Positions 23,906 to 34,323 of a DNA stretch of 64,000 bases are shown here, piece by piece (position 1 is the stretch's first letter; every line of letters starts with the position of its first letter). The position numbers and the translations under genes were made by a program. Location: positions 8,680,001 through 8,744,000 of the forward strand of contig NZ_CP072941.1 in assembly GCF_018069625.1 (NCBI RefSeq), written 5' to 3'. The notes beneath the pieces are model-generated. The model was not told the DNA's origin and ran no database searches. It saw only the letters and a program-made list of their open reading frames with translations. The DNA comes from Streptomyces yatensis. Lineage in GTDB: Bacteria; Actinomycetota; Actinomycetes; Streptomycetales; Streptomycetaceae.

Positions 23906-26145
23906 ACCCGCCGTACCAGGACGCCTCGGGATTGCCCGAGGAGGACCGCAGGCTGCTGCAGCACTGGGTGGCGGAGGGCGGTTCGCGCGCGGTCCGCGCC
24001 GCCGTCGTCCTGCTCGCCGCCCAGGGGCTGCGCAACGCCGAGATCGCCCGGCGGCTCGAGGTCTCCCGGCAGACGGTGGGCAACTGGCGGCAGCGCTTCG
24101 ACGCCTCCGGCGTGGCGGGCCTGCGGGAGCGCCCACGGCCCGGGCGGCCCAGCATCATCGACGAGGCCGAGGTCATCACCCGTACGGTGCTGGCACCCGA
24201 CGGCCGCGGCGCCTCCCGCGCGGTCGCCCGGGAACTCGGCTACAGCCACGCGGCCGTCGCCGCGATCCGCCAGCGCTGGCGGGTCACGCCCGGCAACGCC
24301 ACCGTCCCCGCCGTGCCCACCCGTCCCCCGCTCCCGCGGGCCGAGGTGTGGGTGCTCGGCCTGTATCTGGACACCCACCGGGCGCTGCTGCTCGTCGGCA
24401 CCCGCCCGGCCGCCCCCGAGCGCCACCACGGCGCCCCGCCGGGCGGCTCTCCCGGCGCCGATGTCATCGCCGCCGTCGACGCGGCGGTGGAGGCCGCGCT
24501 GAAGGCCCCGTCGTCCCCGGCGCCGGGGGAGCGGCGTGGCCAGGACCGGCTGGCCGGATACCTGGCCGAGGCCCGGCGCCGCCACCCCGGCGCCTCGCTG
24601 CACGCCATCACCCTGTGGGACACCGGGGAGGGCGGGCCCTCGTCCCAGCGGTGTGCCCGGGGCGGGGTGGTCCACCACGCCCTTCCGGTGCGCACCACCT
24701 GGCGCACCTTCCTGCGGGCCATGGTCGGCCTGGACTGCACCCGGCACCCGGAGTCCTCGCACCGCGTCTACCTCGACCTGGCCGCCGCCCTCACGCGCTC
24801 CGCGGACCGGCCCGGCACCGCCCGCGAGCGGCAGCCCGTGCGCTGGCTAAGGGAACCCATCGCCACCCACTTCGCCGACGCCTCCCGGGCCGGTGGCGAG
24901 CAGCGCCGGGAGTCCTGGGGCGGCGCGAACCAGATCGACCTCGGCTCGTTCAACGAGTGCGTGGTCATCGAGGCGGTGCGGCTGGCCGGGACCATCACCC
25001 GTGGCGAGATCTCGCACCGCACCGGCCTCACCCAGCAGTCGGTCTCCCGGATCTCGCGATCGCTGCTGCACCGCGGCATCCTGGTCGAGGACGACCGGCG
25101 GCAGGCCACCTCCGGCAAGCCGCGCACCCCGGTGCGGCTGCGCGGTGACGCCGGGCACGCGCTGGGCATCCATGTCGACCCCGAGGTGCTGACGGCGGTC
25201 GTGGTCGACCTCGACGGCGCCATCGTGCGCAGCCGTACGGAACCCGTCGCGCAGACCGCGAGCCCGGACCAGCTCGTCGACCACATCGCCCGGCTGGGCC
25301 GCGGGGTGCTGTCCGCCGCCGGTGGCGCGGTGCGGCCCGGGGGATTCCTCGGCATCGGCGTGGCCACCCCGGGACCCGTCGACGTGGCCTCCGGCACCGT
25401 CCTCGACCCGCCGCTGCTGTCGGTGTGGCGGGACGTGCCGCTGCTCTACATGCTCAAGGACCGCTTCCGCTGCCCCATCGTCATGGAGAAGGACTCCTCC
25501 GCCGCGGCCATCGGGGAGCGGTGGATCGGGCGCAACCGGCGCGCCCGCGACTTCGTGTACCTCTACCTCGGCACCGGCGTCGGCGCCGGGCTCTTCCTGG
25601 GCGGCGACATCCACCGCGGAGTCAGCGCCAACGCGGGGGAGTTCGGCCAGCTGTGCGCCGTCGCCCTGGAACGGGTCGACGCGGACGGACGGCCGGAGAT
25701 CCTGCCCGAGTGCAATCCGCCGGTGTCCATCCCCGAGACGGCCGCCCGGCTCGGCATGGTCCTCGGCCCGCGCGCCGCGCACGACCCGCGCGAGGCCCAC
25801 CGGGTGGTGAGCGCGGCGGCGGGGGCCGGTGACCCGGTCGCCGAGAAGGCCGTGCGCCAGGTGGCCGGGGCGATCGGCAGGGGCGCCCTGTCCCTGGTGG
25901 ACCTGCTGGACATCGACCTGGTCGTGCTCGGCGGGCCGTTCTTCACCGACGGGGTCGCCGACCTCTACACGGCCGAGATCTCCCGTATCGTCAACGACTT
26001 CCCGACCGCCAGACGGCTGCGCCGGGTCGATGTGGAACGGTCCGTGCTCAGCCGCGAGGCCGCCGCCGTCGGCGCCGCGTCGACCATCTTCCACGCCACG
26101 TTCACACCCCGGCTGGCGGGCCGCCCCGCGCCCACGAGGCGGTGA
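23902..26145 (+). CDS. ROK-family regulator fused to an IS630-like transposase remnant
   Basis: One uninterrupted 747-codon frame from GTG 23902, coupled to the mannosidase stop. Residues ~10-128 match the helix-turn-helix of IS630-type transposases (GLRNAEIARRLEVSRQTV, then a Gly-rich second helix domain). Residues ~149-326 look like a decayed DDE domain: WVLGLYLDTHRALLLV, YLDLAAAL in place of VLDN, and VRWLREPIATHF near the usual end. The acidic catalytic residues are not all present. Residues ~351-400 are a ROK winged helix (GEISHRTGLTQQSVSRI), and ~420-740 form the ROK sugar-kinase-like domain with LGTGVGAGLFLGG and VVLGGPF. A domesticated transposase appears to have been joined to a sugar-responsive repressor, probably of this mannosidase operon. 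Confidence 0.75.
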   Translation: MNPPYQDASGLPEEDRRLLQHWVAEGGSRAVRAAVVLLAAQGLRNAEIARRLEVSRQTVGNWRQRFDASGVAGLRERPRPGRPSIIDEAEVITRTVLAPDGRGASRAVARELGYSHAAVAAIRQRWRVTPGNATVPAVPTRPPLPRAEVWVLGLYLDTHRALLLVGTRPAAPERHHGAPPGGSPGADVIAAVDAAVEAALKAPSSPAPGERRGQDRLAGYLAEARRRHPGASLHAITLWDTGEGGPSSQRCARGGVVHHALPVRTTWRTFLRAMVGLDCTRHPESSHRVYLDLAAALTRSADRPGTARERQPVRWLREPIATHFADASRAGGEQRRESWGGANQIDLGSFNECVVIEAVRLAGTITRGEISHRTGLTQQSVSRISRSLLHRGILVEDDRRQATSGKPRTPVRLRGDAGHALGIHVDPEVLTAVVVDLDGAIVRSRTEPVAQTASPDQLVDHIARLGRGVLSAAGGAVRPGGFLGIGVATPGPVDVASGTVLDPPLLSVWRDVPLLYMLKDRFRCPIVMEKDSSAAAIGERWIGRNRRARDFVYLYLGTGVGAGLFLGGDIHRGVSANAGEFGQLCAVALERVDADGRPEILPECNPPVSIPETAARLGMVLGPRAAHDPREAHRVVSAAAGAGDPVAEKAVRQVAGAIGRGALSLVDLLDIDLVVLGGPFFTDGVADLYTAEISRIVNDFPTARRLRRVDVERSVLSREAAAVGAASTIFHATFTPRLAGRPAPTRR

Positions 26146-26269
26146 CCGGATGGCGGCCAGAGCTTTTTGTCAACGGGCTTTGCAAAGTGGGGCCGACTCG
26201 GTACCGTCCCCTTACGCCCACGGAGGCAGCCCCTCCCCTCACCGAGGCTCGTGTCCGTGCGGCGCCCTG

Positions 26270-26292
26270 GGCGCGACGGCGCGCGCCTGTGC
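26270..26292 (+). promoter_or_regulatory. Leader element shared with the sugar dehydrogenase gene (copy 2)
   Basis: Exact 23-bp match to 17938-17960, located 43 bp before GTG 26335. It contains the palindrome GGCGCGCGCC. In both copies one frame would read (R/G)RDGARLC, but only copy 2 has a possible upstream start, so a translated leader peptide is not clearly supported. Confidence 0.6.
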
Positions 26293-26334
26293 CCAACCCC
26301 CTTTGAGAATCACACTTCTCCCCGGAGGTTCCCC

Positions 26335-27150
26335 GTGCACAGGAATCGTCCCGATCTGCCCGCCCCCACTCAGCGCCGCACCGTGGTCAAGGCCGCGGCC
26401 GGTGCCCTGCTGCTCACCGGCGCGGCGTCCGCGCCCGCGTGGGCCACGTCCGCCCGCAGGCGGCCCAGGGCGGGCCGGGTGCTGGTGTTCTCCAAGACGG
26501 CGGGCTTCCGCCACGACTCCATCCCCGACGGCATCGCCACCGTCAAGGACCTCGGCGCGCAGAGCGGCTTCGCCGTCGACGCCACCGAGGACGCCGCCGC
26601 CTTCACCCCCGGCAACCTCGCCCGCTACGCCGCGGTGGTCTTCCTGTCCACCACCGGCGACGTCCTCGACACCGGCGGACAGACGGCCTTCGAGGGCTAT
26701 GTCGCGGCGGGCGGCGGCTACGTCGGTGTGCACGCCGCCGCCGACACCGAGTACGACTGGCCGTTCTACGGCGGGCTGTGCGGTGCGTGGTTCCAGTCCC
26801 ACCCGGCGATCCAGCAGGCCACGATCAAGGTCGAGGACCACGCCCACCCGGCGACGGCCCACCTCGGGGACACCTGGGTGCGCACCGACGAGTGGTACAA
26901 CTACCGCACCAATCCGCGCGGTACGGCCACCGTGCATGTGCTCGCCGCGCTGGACGAGTCCTCGTACACCGGCGGCACCATGAACGGGGACCACCCCATC
27001 AGCTGGTACCAGACGTACAAGGGCGGCCGGGCCTTCTACACCGGCCTCGGCCACACCAAGGAGTCCTACGCCGAGCCCGCCTTCCGGCGGCACCTCCTCG
27101 GTGGCATCACCTACGCCATGGGCCGGCCCACGACCGGTCACGGCCGCTGA
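26335..27150 (+). CDS. Secreted ThuA-like protein
   Basis: A 271-residue protein. It has a twin-arginine-like signal (QRRTVVKAAAGALLLTGAA) followed by a ThuA/trehalose-utilisation fold. Visible motifs are LVFSKTAGFRHDSIPDG at the N-terminus, YVGVHAAADTEYDWPFYGGL in the glutamine-amidotransferase-like core, and GHTKESYAEPAFRRHLLGGI near the end. ThuA proteins take part in uptake or oxidation of disaccharides, and secreted forms are common beside glycosidases. GTG 26335 has CGGAGG upstream. It lies between the ROK fusion and the fucosidase on the same strand. Confidence 0.85.
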   Translation: MHRNRPDLPAPTQRRTVVKAAAGALLLTGAASAPAWATSARRRPRAGRVLVFSKTAGFRHDSIPDGIATVKDLGAQSGFAVDATEDAAAFTPGNLARYAAVVFLSTTGDVLDTGGQTAFEGYVAAGGGYVGVHAAADTEYDWPFYGGLCGAWFQSHPAIQQATIKVEDHAHPATAHLGDTWVRTDEWYNYRTNPRGTATVHVLAALDESSYTGGTMNGDHPISWYQTYKGGRAFYTGLGHTKESYAEPAFRRHLLGGITYAMGRPTTGHGR

Positions 27151-27153
27151 CCG

Positions 27154-27202
27154 GATCCCGGATCGAGGCAGATCCCGGATCGAGGCATCCGGGATCGAGG
27201 CA
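27154..27202 (+). repeat. Direct repeat, 17-bp unit, three copies
   Basis: Two exact copies of GATCCCGGATCGAGGCA (27154-27170, 27171-27187) and a third 15-bp variant to 27202, in the 82-bp gap between the ThuA and fucosidase genes. Confidence 0.85.
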
Positions 27203-27232
27203 GACCCCCACTCACCCCTTCCTGGAGTCGCA

Positions 27233-29650
27233 GTGACCCCTGATGTCCCGCGCCGACAGTTCATGGCCCTGGCCGCCACGACCACCACGGGCCTCGCGGC
27301 CGCCGGCCTGCCCGCCGGGACGGCCCACGCCGCGGAGCCCGCCCGGCGCGAGAAGGCGGACCGGCCGCTGGCGCTGTGGTACCGCGAGCCCGCCGCCGAC
27401 TGGCTGAGCGCCCTGCCACTGGGCAACGGGCGGCTCGGCGCGATGGTGTTCGGGGCCACGGAGACCGAGCGGCTGCAGCTCAACGCGGACACCCTCTGGG
27501 CGGGCGGGCCGCACAGCTACGACAACCACAAGGGCCTGGCCGCCCTGCCCCGCATCCGGCAGCTCGTCTTCGACGGCAAGTGGCCCGAGGCCGAGACGCT
27601 GATCAACTCCGATTTCCTCGGAGTGCCCGGCGGCCAGGCGCAGTACCAGACCATCGGCAGCCTCCTGCTGAGCCTGCCGACGGCCGGGGCGGTGACCGGC
27701 TACCGGCGGGAGCTGGACCTGGATTCGGCGGTGGCCACCACCACGTACACCCGCGACGGGGTGACGTTCACCCGTGAGGCGTTCGCCAGCGCTCCCGACC
27801 GCGTCATCGTCGTCCGGCTGTCGGCGTCCAGGAAGGGCGCGCTCTCCTTCGGCGCCACGTTCGAAAGCCCGCTGCACACCTCCCTGTCCTCGCCCGATCC
27901 CCTCACCGCCGCACTCGAAGGAAGGGGGGACGCCACGGGCGGGGTGGACGGCGCGGTGGGGTTCCGCGCGCTGGTGCGGGTGCTCGCCGAGGGCGGCACC
28001 ACCACCAGCGCGGGCGGGACCGTGACCGTCCGGGGAGCCGACGCGGCGACCGTCCTGGTCGCCATCGGCACCACCTATGTGACCTGGGAGAACGCCAACG
28101 GTGACGCGGCGGGCCGGGCGGCCGCGGACCTCAACCCGGCGGCGGGCCGCCCGTACGGGCAGCTGCGCGGCCGCCATGTCGAGGACCACCGCGCGCTGTT
28201 CCGCCGTACCTCGCTGGACCTGGGCAGCAGCGACGCGGCGGCCCTGCCCACCGACGAGCGCGTCTCCCGCTTCGGCTCCGGCGGCGATCCGCAACTGGTC
28301 GAGCTGCACTTCCAGTACGGCCGCTATCTGCTCATCGCCGCCTCCCGCCCCGGCACCCAGCCGGCCACCCTCCAGGGCATCTGGAACGACCTGACGAGCC
28401 CGCCCTGGGGCTCGAAGTACACCATCAACATCAATACGGAGATGAACTACTGGCCGGCCGCCCCCGCCAACCTCCTGGAGTGCTGGGAGCCGGTCTTCGC
28501 CCTGCTCGACGAGCTGGCCGTGGCCGGGCGGTCGACGGCGCGCACCCAGTACGGCGCGGACGGCTGGGTCACCCACCACAACACCGACGCCTGGCGCGGC
28601 ACGGCCCCCGTCGACGGCGCCTTCTGGGGCATGTGGCCCATGGGCGGCGCCTGGATGTCCATGGCCATCTGGGAGCACTACCGGTACACCCGCGACACGG
28701 GGAAACTGCGGACGCGCTACCCCGTCCTCAAGGGCGCGGCCCAGTTCTTCCTCGACGCGCTGGTGACCGACCCGGCCACCGGCGCGCTGGTCACCTGTCC
28801 CTCCGTCTCCCCGGAGAACGCCCACCACGGCGGGGGCGGCGGCTCGCTGTGCGCCGGGCCGACGATGGACATGCAGCTGCTGCGCGACCTGTTCGGCGCC
28901 GTGGCCTCGGCCGCCGACACCCTCGGCACCGACGCCGCCTTCCGGGACCGGGTGCTCGCCGCGCGCGGACGGCTCGCCCCCATGAAGGTCGGCGCGCAGG
29001 GCCAGCTGCAGGAGTGGCAGCAGGACTGGGACGCGGCCGCCCCCGAGCAGCAGCACCGCCATGTCTCCCATCTGTACGGGCTGCATCCGAGCAACCAGAT
29101 CAGCCGGACCCGCACCCCGGAGCTCTTCACCGCGGCGCGCACCACCTTGGTGCGACGCGGTGACGCGGGCACCGGATGGTCACTCGCCTGGAAGGTCAAC
29201 TTCTGGGCGCGCCTTCAGGAGGGAGACCGTTCGTACAAGCTGCTCGCCGATCTGCTCACCCCCGAGCGCACCGCCCCCAACCTCTTCGATCTGCATCCGC
29301 CGTTCCAGATCGACGGCAACTTCGGCGCCTGCGCCGGAGTGACCGAATGGCTGCTGCAGAGCCAGCACGACGAGCTGCATCTGCTGCCCGCCCTCCCGTC
29401 GCAACTGCCGGACGGAAGTGTGCGGGGCCTGCTGGCGCGGGGCGGATTCGAGGTGGACATCAGCTGGCGGGGCGGCGCGCTGGGCGAGGCGCGGCTGACG
29501 GCCCGGGCGGGAGGGCCGGCACGGCTGCGCACGGCGAAGGACGTGCGGGTGACCTCCGGGGACGCGCCCGTTCCCACGACCCGGCCGGAGCCGGGTGTCA
29601 CGGCCTTCACCGCGAACGCGGGCGCCGTGTACGTGGTACGTCCCGCCTGA
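27233..29650 (+). CDS. Secreted GH95 alpha-L-fucosidase
   Basis: An 805-residue protein from GTG 27233 (TGGAG upstream). A Tat signal (PRRQFMALAATTTTG) precedes the GH95 N-terminal domain (LALWYREPAADWLSALPLGN and LNADTLWAGGPH) and the (alpha/alpha)6 barrel with NINTEMNYWPA, THHNTDAW and SVSPEN. These carry the inverting asparagine-activated water and general-acid residues of the family. It releases alpha-1,2-linked L-fucose (some members act on alpha-galactose). It is convergent with the phosphonate importer, with only 7 bp between stops. With GH99 and GH38 it suits trimming of fucosylated, mannose-containing glycans. Confidence 0.9.
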   Translation: MTPDVPRRQFMALAATTTTGLAAAGLPAGTAHAAEPARREKADRPLALWYREPAADWLSALPLGNGRLGAMVFGATETERLQLNADTLWAGGPHSYDNHKGLAALPRIRQLVFDGKWPEAETLINSDFLGVPGGQAQYQTIGSLLLSLPTAGAVTGYRRELDLDSAVATTTYTRDGVTFTREAFASAPDRVIVVRLSASRKGALSFGATFESPLHTSLSSPDPLTAALEGRGDATGGVDGAVGFRALVRVLAEGGTTTSAGGTVTVRGADAATVLVAIGTTYVTWENANGDAAGRAAADLNPAAGRPYGQLRGRHVEDHRALFRRTSLDLGSSDAAALPTDERVSRFGSGGDPQLVELHFQYGRYLLIAASRPGTQPATLQGIWNDLTSPPWGSKYTININTEMNYWPAAPANLLECWEPVFALLDELAVAGRSTARTQYGADGWVTHHNTDAWRGTAPVDGAFWGMWPMGGAWMSMAIWEHYRYTRDTGKLRTRYPVLKGAAQFFLDALVTDPATGALVTCPSVSPENAHHGGGGGSLCAGPTMDMQLLRDLFGAVASAADTLGTDAAFRDRVLAARGRLAPMKVGAQGQLQEWQQDWDAAAPEQQHRHVSHLYGLHPSNQISRTRTPELFTAARTTLVRRGDAGTGWSLAWKVNFWARLQEGDRSYKLLADLLTPERTAPNLFDLHPPFQIDGNFGACAGVTEWLLQSQHDELHLLPALPSQLPDGSVRGLLARGGFEVDISWRGGALGEARLTARAGGPARLRTAKDVRVTSGDAPVPTTRPEPGVTAFTANAGAVYVVRPA

Positions 29651-29657
29651 GCCGGGC

Positions 29658-30710
29658 TCAGCTGTCGGTGGCCGACTTCCAGGCGTCGATGTAGGAGGGG
29701 AGGTTCTTCTGGATGTCGTTCCAGTCGGGCTGGAAGACCTCCACGCCGTCCATCAGCTGGGTGAGCGCGGTGGCGTTGGCGTCGGTGGCCTTGATGTCCT
29801 GACGGGCCGTGAAGCCGCCACCGACCTCGCTGACCTGCTTCTGGGCCGTGCGGCTCAGCATGTAGTCCAGGAGCTTCCTGCCGTTCGCGGTGTGCGGGGC
29901 CTTGGTGACCAGACCGGCCGCGTACGGCAGGGCGAAGGTGGTGGGCTTGCCGCTGCCGCGGGCCGGGAACCAGATGCCGAGGTTCGGCATGGACTTGGAC
30001 TGGGCGTAGTTCATCTGGACGTCGCCGTTGGCGACGAGCAGTTCGCCCTTGTCGACCTTGGGCGCCAGCTTGCCGGTGGAGGCGGCCGGGCCGACGTTGT
30101 TCTTCTGCAGCCCGGCCAGGTACTCCATGGCGGGCTTCTCGCCGCCGAAGTCGTGCATGGCCTTGATGAGGACGGCGGTGCCGTCCCCGGCGACGCCCGG
30201 GGTGGAGTACTGGAGCTTGTTCCTGTAGCTCCCGTCGAGCAGGTCCTCCCAGGTGGCGGGGGCCTGCTTCACCTTCTTGGTGTTGCGCACGAAGCCGAAG
30301 TAGTTGTTGACCACGGCCGTCCAGGTGCCGCCCGCGGCCTTGTCGGCGCCGCCGACCTGCTCGGCGCCCTTCGGGGTGTACTTCTGCAGCAGGCCCTTGG
30401 TGTCGGCCTGCTGGATGAACGGCGGGAGGGTGACCAGGACGTCGGCCTGCGGATTGAACTTCTCACGGGTGGCGCGCTGCACCATCTCCCCGGAGCCGCC
30501 CTCGACGTACTTCACCTTGATACCGGTCTCCTTCTGGAAGTCCTTGAAGATCCGGTCGTACCAGCCGTCGCCCTTCTCGCCCTTGAGGCCGTCGGCGCTG
30601 TAGACGGTGACGACCTTCTCGTCGGAGGCGGCGGTGTTGCCGCCGCAGGCGGTCAGCGGGAGGGCGAGGACACAGAGGGCGGCGAGCGGCTTGCGGACGT
30701 TTGCGGGCAT
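29658..30710 (-). CDS. Aminoethylphosphonate-type ABC transporter substrate-binding lipoprotein
   Basis: A 350-residue protein with a lipobox (LPLTAC|G) and a type 2 periplasmic binding fold of the Fe3+/spermidine/AEP class (VVTVYSADGLKGEKGDGWYD, LPYAAGLVTKAPHTANG). It is the last gene of a six-gene leftward operon containing a FAD oxidoreductase and a phosphonatase-like hydrolase. That context points to 2-aminoethylphosphonate or a relative as the ligand. AAGGAG lies before ATG 30710. Confidence 0.82.
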   Translation of the reverse strand: MPANVRKPLAALCVLALPLTACGGNTAASDEKVVTVYSADGLKGEKGDGWYDRIFKDFQKETGIKVKYVEGGSGEMVQRATREKFNPQADVLVTLPPFIQQADTKGLLQKYTPKGAEQVGGADKAAGGTWTAVVNNYFGFVRNTKKVKQAPATWEDLLDGSYRNKLQYSTPGVAGDGTAVLIKAMHDFGGEKPAMEYLAGLQKNNVGPAASTGKLAPKVDKGELLVANGDVQMNYAQSKSMPNLGIWFPARGSGKPTTFALPYAAGLVTKAPHTANGRKLLDYMLSRTAQKQVSEVGGGFTARQDIKATDANATALTQLMDGVEVFQPDWNDIQKNLPSYIDAWKSATDS

Positions 30711-30750
30711 GGCGAGGTGAACTCCTTGCGGTGGAAGGGGAATCGCGGGG

Positions 30751-31548
30751 TCAGCGGTAGGAGGCGCGGGTGCGGATCCGGGAGACGGCGAGCAGCACCA
30801 GCAGGGTCGCCGCCATCAGGACCACGGCGATCGCGGAGCCGGTGAACAGGGCGCCGCGGTCGGTGGCGGCGTAGATCAGGACCGGCAGCGGGGTCCAGTC
30901 GGGCGGGTAGAGCATCATCGTGGCGCTCAACTCGCCCATGGACAGGGCGAAACAGAGGCCGACGGCCGCGGTCAGGGACGGCAGCAGCAGCGGCAGCTTC
31001 ACCCGCAGGAGAACGGTGGCGGGGCGGGCCCCGAGCGAGGCCGCCGCCTGCTCGTACGCCGGGTCCAGACGGGTGATCGCGGCGGACACCGACTGGTAGG
31101 CGAAGGCGGTGACCAGGACGGTGTGCGCGGCGATGACGATCCAGCGGGTGCCGTTGAGAAGCACCGGCGGCTGGGAGAAGGCCACCAGGATCGCCAGGCC
31201 GACGACGACGGAGGGCACGGCGACCGGCAGCACGAACAGGGCGTCCAGCACCCTGCGCGACCGCTTCTTCAGCCCCGCCGCCGCGAGCGCGGCCCAGGTG
31301 CCCACGGCCAGCGCCAGCAGACTCGCGGTGACCGCCGTGACCAGGCTGGTGGTGAGCGCCTGCAGGGCCTCGCCGCGGGTGGCGGCCTGGTAGTTGGCGG
31401 TGGTAGTCCCCGAGGGAAGGATGCCGGACCAGTGGGTGGCGAAGGAGGCGCCGAGGACGACGAGGAGCGGGAGGGCGAAGAGGGGCAGGAAGAGGATCAG
31501 GAAGACCCCCCACACGGCCCATCTCGCCCTGCGGCTATGCACCAGCAC
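30751..31548 (-). CDS. ABC transporter permease (AEP-type), second subunit
   Basis: A 265-residue membrane protein with about six segments and an EAA loop of the binding-protein-dependent permease type (YEQAAASLGARPATVLLRVKL). GTG 31548 overlaps the end of the first permease gene by 14 bp. It pairs with that permease to form the membrane channel of the importer. Confidence 0.85.
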   Translation of the reverse strand: MLVHSRRARWAVWGVFLILFLPLFALPLLVVLGASFATHWSGILPSGTTTANYQAATRGEALQALTTSLVTAVTASLLALAVGTWAALAAAGLKKRSRRVLDALFVLPVAVPSVVVGLAILVAFSQPPVLLNGTRWIVIAAHTVLVTAFAYQSVSAAITRLDPAYEQAAASLGARPATVLLRVKLPLLLPSLTAAVGLCFALSMGELSATMMLYPPDWTPLPVLIYAATDRGALFTGSAIAVVLMAATLLVLLAVSRIRTRASYR

Positions 31549-32543
31549 GGCGGCTCACCACCCGGTAGAGGCCGTAGAGGCCCACGGAGATCAGGACGTT
31601 GACGACGGCGACCACACAGGCGCCCGGGTAGTCGGACTCCAGGATGGCCTTGCCGTAGACCAGCATCGGCAGGGTGGTGACGCCCTTGGCGCCGGTGAAG
31701 AGCACGATGCCGAACTCGTTGAGGCACAGCACCAGGACCAGGCTGCCGCCCGCCGCGAGGGCGGGCAGCGCCTCGGGCAGGATGATCTGCCGGATGATCC
31801 GGGGCGCCCGGGCCCCGAGCGAACTGGCCGCCTCCAGCTGCGCGGTGTCCAGCTGGGAGAACGCGGCGAGCAGCGGCCGCATCACGAACGGTGTGAAGTA
31901 CGTGATCTCGGCGAGCAGTACGCCCCAGGGCGTGGTGAGGAACTGGAAGGGCCCCTCGCCGGCGCCGGTGGCATCCGCCCACAGACCGTTGGCCATGCCG
32001 GTCGAGCCATAGATGAACAGCAGGGCGAGGGTGATCAGGAAGGACGGGAAGGACAGGAAGACATCGACGAAGCGTGCGGCCGCCCGCGCCCCCGGGAAGG
32101 GCACGAAGGCGATGATCAGCGCCAGGACGAAGCCGAGCACCAGGCATCCGGCGGTCGAGGCCGCCGCCAGCCATACGGTGGTCCACAGCGCCTCGCGGAA
32201 CGCCTCCGAGGCGAAGACGTCGGCATACGGCTGGACGGAGGTGCCACCGGTGTCGGGCTGTACGGACTGCTGGACGACCAGGGCCAGCGGATAGAGGAAG
32301 ACCAGGGCGAGCAGGCCGACGGGCGGCAGGGCCCACGCCCAGGCCCAGACGGCCGCACGGGGCCGGGCCTTTGCCGGAGTGCTCAGCGCCGCGCCAGACG
32401 CTCCGGTGGACGTGCCCTGAGCTGCCGTCGACCGTCCGCGGCGCCGTCGCGGCCGGTCGCTCCCACGCGGCGGAGCCGCATTTCCGCCCAGCCCGCGCCC
32501 CTTGGGGGCGCCTGCCCGCCGTGGCCGGCTTTCGCTGATCCGC

Positions 32544-32551
<8 letters not shown>
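31535..32551 (-). CDS. ABC transporter permease (AEP-type), first subunit
   Basis: A 338-residue membrane protein. An unusually long Arg/Ala-rich cytosolic tail (~65 residues) precedes about six membrane segments and the EAA loop LEAASSLGARAPRIIRQIIL. Its ATG lies 8 bp inside the ATPase gene, indicating translational coupling. Confidence 0.85.
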
Positions 32552-33592
<1,041 letters not shown>

Positions 33593-33593
<1 letters not shown>

Positions 33594-34318
33594 CAGCCGA
33601 CTCCCCGCAGCAGGGCGGGCAGTTCGGCGACCGAGTCCAGCACATGGGTGGCCCCGGCCGCGTGGAACGCCTCGTCACCGTGGGCCCCGGTGCGCACCCC
33701 GGCGACCAGACCCGCCCCGGCCCGGACGCCGCTGAGCACGTCGTAGGAGGTGTCGCCGACGACGGCGACCTGGGCCACGTCCTCGGCGGCCCCGGTCCGC
33801 AGGAACGCCTCCAGCACCATGTCCGGGTACGGCCGCCCGCGCCCGCCCGCGTCGGCGGGGCACAGAGTGAGCGGCACCAGGCCGCGCCAGCCGAGCGCGT
33901 CCAGGATGGCGTCCTGGGTGACGCGGGCGAAGCCGGTGGTGAGGACGACGGTACGGCCGTCGGCGGCCAGCTCCTCGATGGCCTCGCGGGCGCCGGGCAC
34001 GGGGGCGATCAGACCGCCGTCGACGAGCTCGCCGTACGCCCGCTCGAAGGCGGCGTTGGCGCGCTGCGCCGGCTCCTCGGATCCGAACAGATGGCGGAAG
34101 ACGGAGATCTTGGACTCGCCCATGGTAGCGCGGACATAGGCGAGCTTCTCGGCGTGGTCGGGGGTGCCGGGCACGACGCCCAGCTCACCGGAGGCGGCGT
34201 CGAAGGCGCGCTCGACCAGGCCGCCGTCGGCGACGGTGGTGCCGGCCATGTCGAGGGCCACCAGGCGGATCGTGCCGGTGGTGTCGGTGGTGTCGGTGGT
34301 GTCGGTCGGGGTAGCCAT
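33593..34318 (-). CDS. Phosphonatase-like HAD hydrolase (PhnX-like)
   Basis: A 241-residue HAD enzyme. The nucleophile is D23 in ALDMAGTT. The cap contains MGESK, whose K70 corresponds to the Schiff-base lysine of phosphonoacetaldehyde hydrolase (MGxxK). GDTSYDV is the metal-binding motif 4. It would split phosphonoacetaldehyde into acetaldehyde and phosphate, or act on a close analogue. The N-terminus carries a TDT repeat from GGTGTC repeats in the DNA. It lies 5 bp after the FAD oxidoreductase gene. No AEP transaminase (PhnW) is encoded nearby, so the oxidoreductase probably supplies the aldehyde. Confidence 0.85.
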
Positions 34319-34323
34319 GTGCG

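Noticed and set aside
18232..24136. Large minus-strand open frames of over 1000 codons opposite the sugar dehydrogenase and mannosidase
   Set aside because: They mirror genes with clear domains and conserved motifs on the plus strand. The antisense translations are Gly/Arg/Val-rich with no recognisable motif.
23902..24900. A separate, active IS630 element
   Set aside because: There are no terminal inverted repeats or target duplications that I can see, the DDE residues are decayed, and the frame continues into ROK without a stop.
26251..26335. Cysteine-sensing leader peptide ending GRDGARLC
   Set aside because: Copy 2 runs on in frame into the main gene without a stop, and copy 1 has no start codon in the same frame. 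A DNA- or RNA-level element explains both copies better.
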